From: CBDDKZ01 sp965230415
GTDB lineage: Bacteria; Bacteroidota; Bacteroidia; Cytophagales; JAAEPT01
Assembly (NCBI GenBank): GCA_965230415.1
Contig: CBDDKZ010000005.1
Location: 1,984,001 to 2,048,000 of the forward strand
Reading direction: 5' to 3'
Length of the DNA: 64,000 nucleotides
The notes under the pieces were generated by a model. It did not search any database. It saw only the letters and a program-made list of their open reading frames with translations, and was not told the DNA's origin. Positions 63,533 to 64,000 of this stretch are shown here, piece by piece; the stretch's first letter is position 1; each line of letters opens with the position of its first letter. The position numbers and the translations under genes were made by a program.

Positions 63533-63941
63533 TAAAGTTGGGTTTATTCTTAAGGTATTAACGTACTTAATTACCTAAATAGTACTTCAATACCTGCATA
63601 ATCATTTTTATAGGTACTACTTTCTTGGTATTCCCATTACCAACCCAGTTTGCCTTGTGTAAAAAGTAGGTATTGTTTTTGCTTTGAATAGGGCTTATTC
63701 AAGTTAAATTGTATCCGTATAGGAATTAACAATCTTAAGAATGAGCTCCTTGTTTGACTTATATCAAAATGATACTTTTAAGGCTATCTGAATTGCAAAA
63801 TGTACCTGAATATACGCTTTTATTTCCTTGTTGCTTCTACAGTCTGTTGAAACGCTCAAGGGTTGGGTCTTCCTGCAAAAGAATTTAAAAATAGCTTTTA
63901 CTCATCTCAACAACGACAGGAAACCACAATTAAATAAAAAA
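63533..63941. other. Intergenic region with no recognised feature
   Basis: 409 bp of AT-rich sequence. I see no tRNA, repeat or supported open frame. It must hold the promoter of the barrel protein gene and perhaps of the gene entering at the right edge. Confidence 0.4.
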
Positions 63942-64000
63942 ATGTACTGGGAAAAATTAATAAGCGTTTATGAATTGACGGGAGGTTTTCCTTTTAATAT
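63942..64000 (+). CDS. Possible start of a gene cut by the window edge
   Basis: From the ATG at 63942 the frame reads MYWEKLISVYELTGGFPFN and is open to the last base, about 19 codons. The upstream A-rich stretch would fit a Bacteroidota translation start. Too short to assign a family. Confidence 0.3.
   Translation, partial: MYWEKLISVYELTGGFPFN

Noticed and set aside
1..64000. tRNA, rRNA, CRISPR arrays, riboswitches and insertion sequences
   Set aside because: Looked for conserved cores, regularly spaced repeats and transposase motifs on both strands and found none.

Overview
The window looks like chromosomal DNA of a gliding or surface-associated member of the Bacteroidota, most likely the Cytophagales. 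Support comes from GldJ, several proteins with type IX secretion (T9SS) C-terminal sorting domains, a SprB-repeat/CHU_C adhesin, Bacteroidota-only families (DUF2490, DUF5107), and promoters of the TTTG-N20-TAnnTTTG kind. No rRNA, tRNA, CRISPR array, insertion sequence or complete phage was seen.

Layout. 1-9.8 kb: partial BNR-repeat exoprotein, gldJ, mfd, then glpD and a glycerophosphodiesterase whose 3' ends overlap. 10-18 kb: a polytopic glycosyltransferase and an SRPBCC protein diverging from an AraC regulator-alkC-PAP2 operon, then a DUF1569 gene and rocD. 18-28 kb: a T9SS-sorted serine protease, a propeller lipoprotein, a phosphoesterase, a TetR-controlled DUF2867/FAD-monooxygenase operon with two visible operators, and a DUF5107-SanA pair. 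28-33 kb: a small polysaccharide locus (flippase, FkbM methyltransferase, GT4, GT2). 33-44 kb: the accessory part, with a nonsense-mutated DUF3052 gene beside ydeI, a DUF6434 remnant, a three-gene cassette of unknown function (outer-membrane-like coiled-coil protein, repeat lipoprotein, phage-tailspike-like beta-helix protein), phzF-like gene and a decayed exported-protein gene. 44-52 kb: epimerase, LOG, ALDH7, response regulator, DUF3857 transglutaminase-like protein and a UPF0104 membrane protein. 52-64 kb: a decayed paralogue of the propeller lipoprotein, LamG and SprB-type T9SS cargo, DinB and DUF1877 proteins, an SRPBCC-sigma factor-SDR operon, and a beta-barrel protein.

How the parts work together. 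GldJ and five T9SS-type cargo proteins point to an active gliding/T9SS machinery encoded elsewhere. GlpD and the phosphodiesterase form a phospholipid head-group salvage pair. The 28-33 kb genes would build and export a surface glycan.

The best candidate for something undescribed is the 36.0-41.2 kb cassette, in which a tailspike-like protein without a signal peptide is apparently co-transcribed with an outer-membrane protein and a lipoprotein. Also worth checking are the sigma factor with a cysteine-rich tail and a recurring AGCGCATTA motif around the AraC gene. All functions are inferred by reading; no database search was run.
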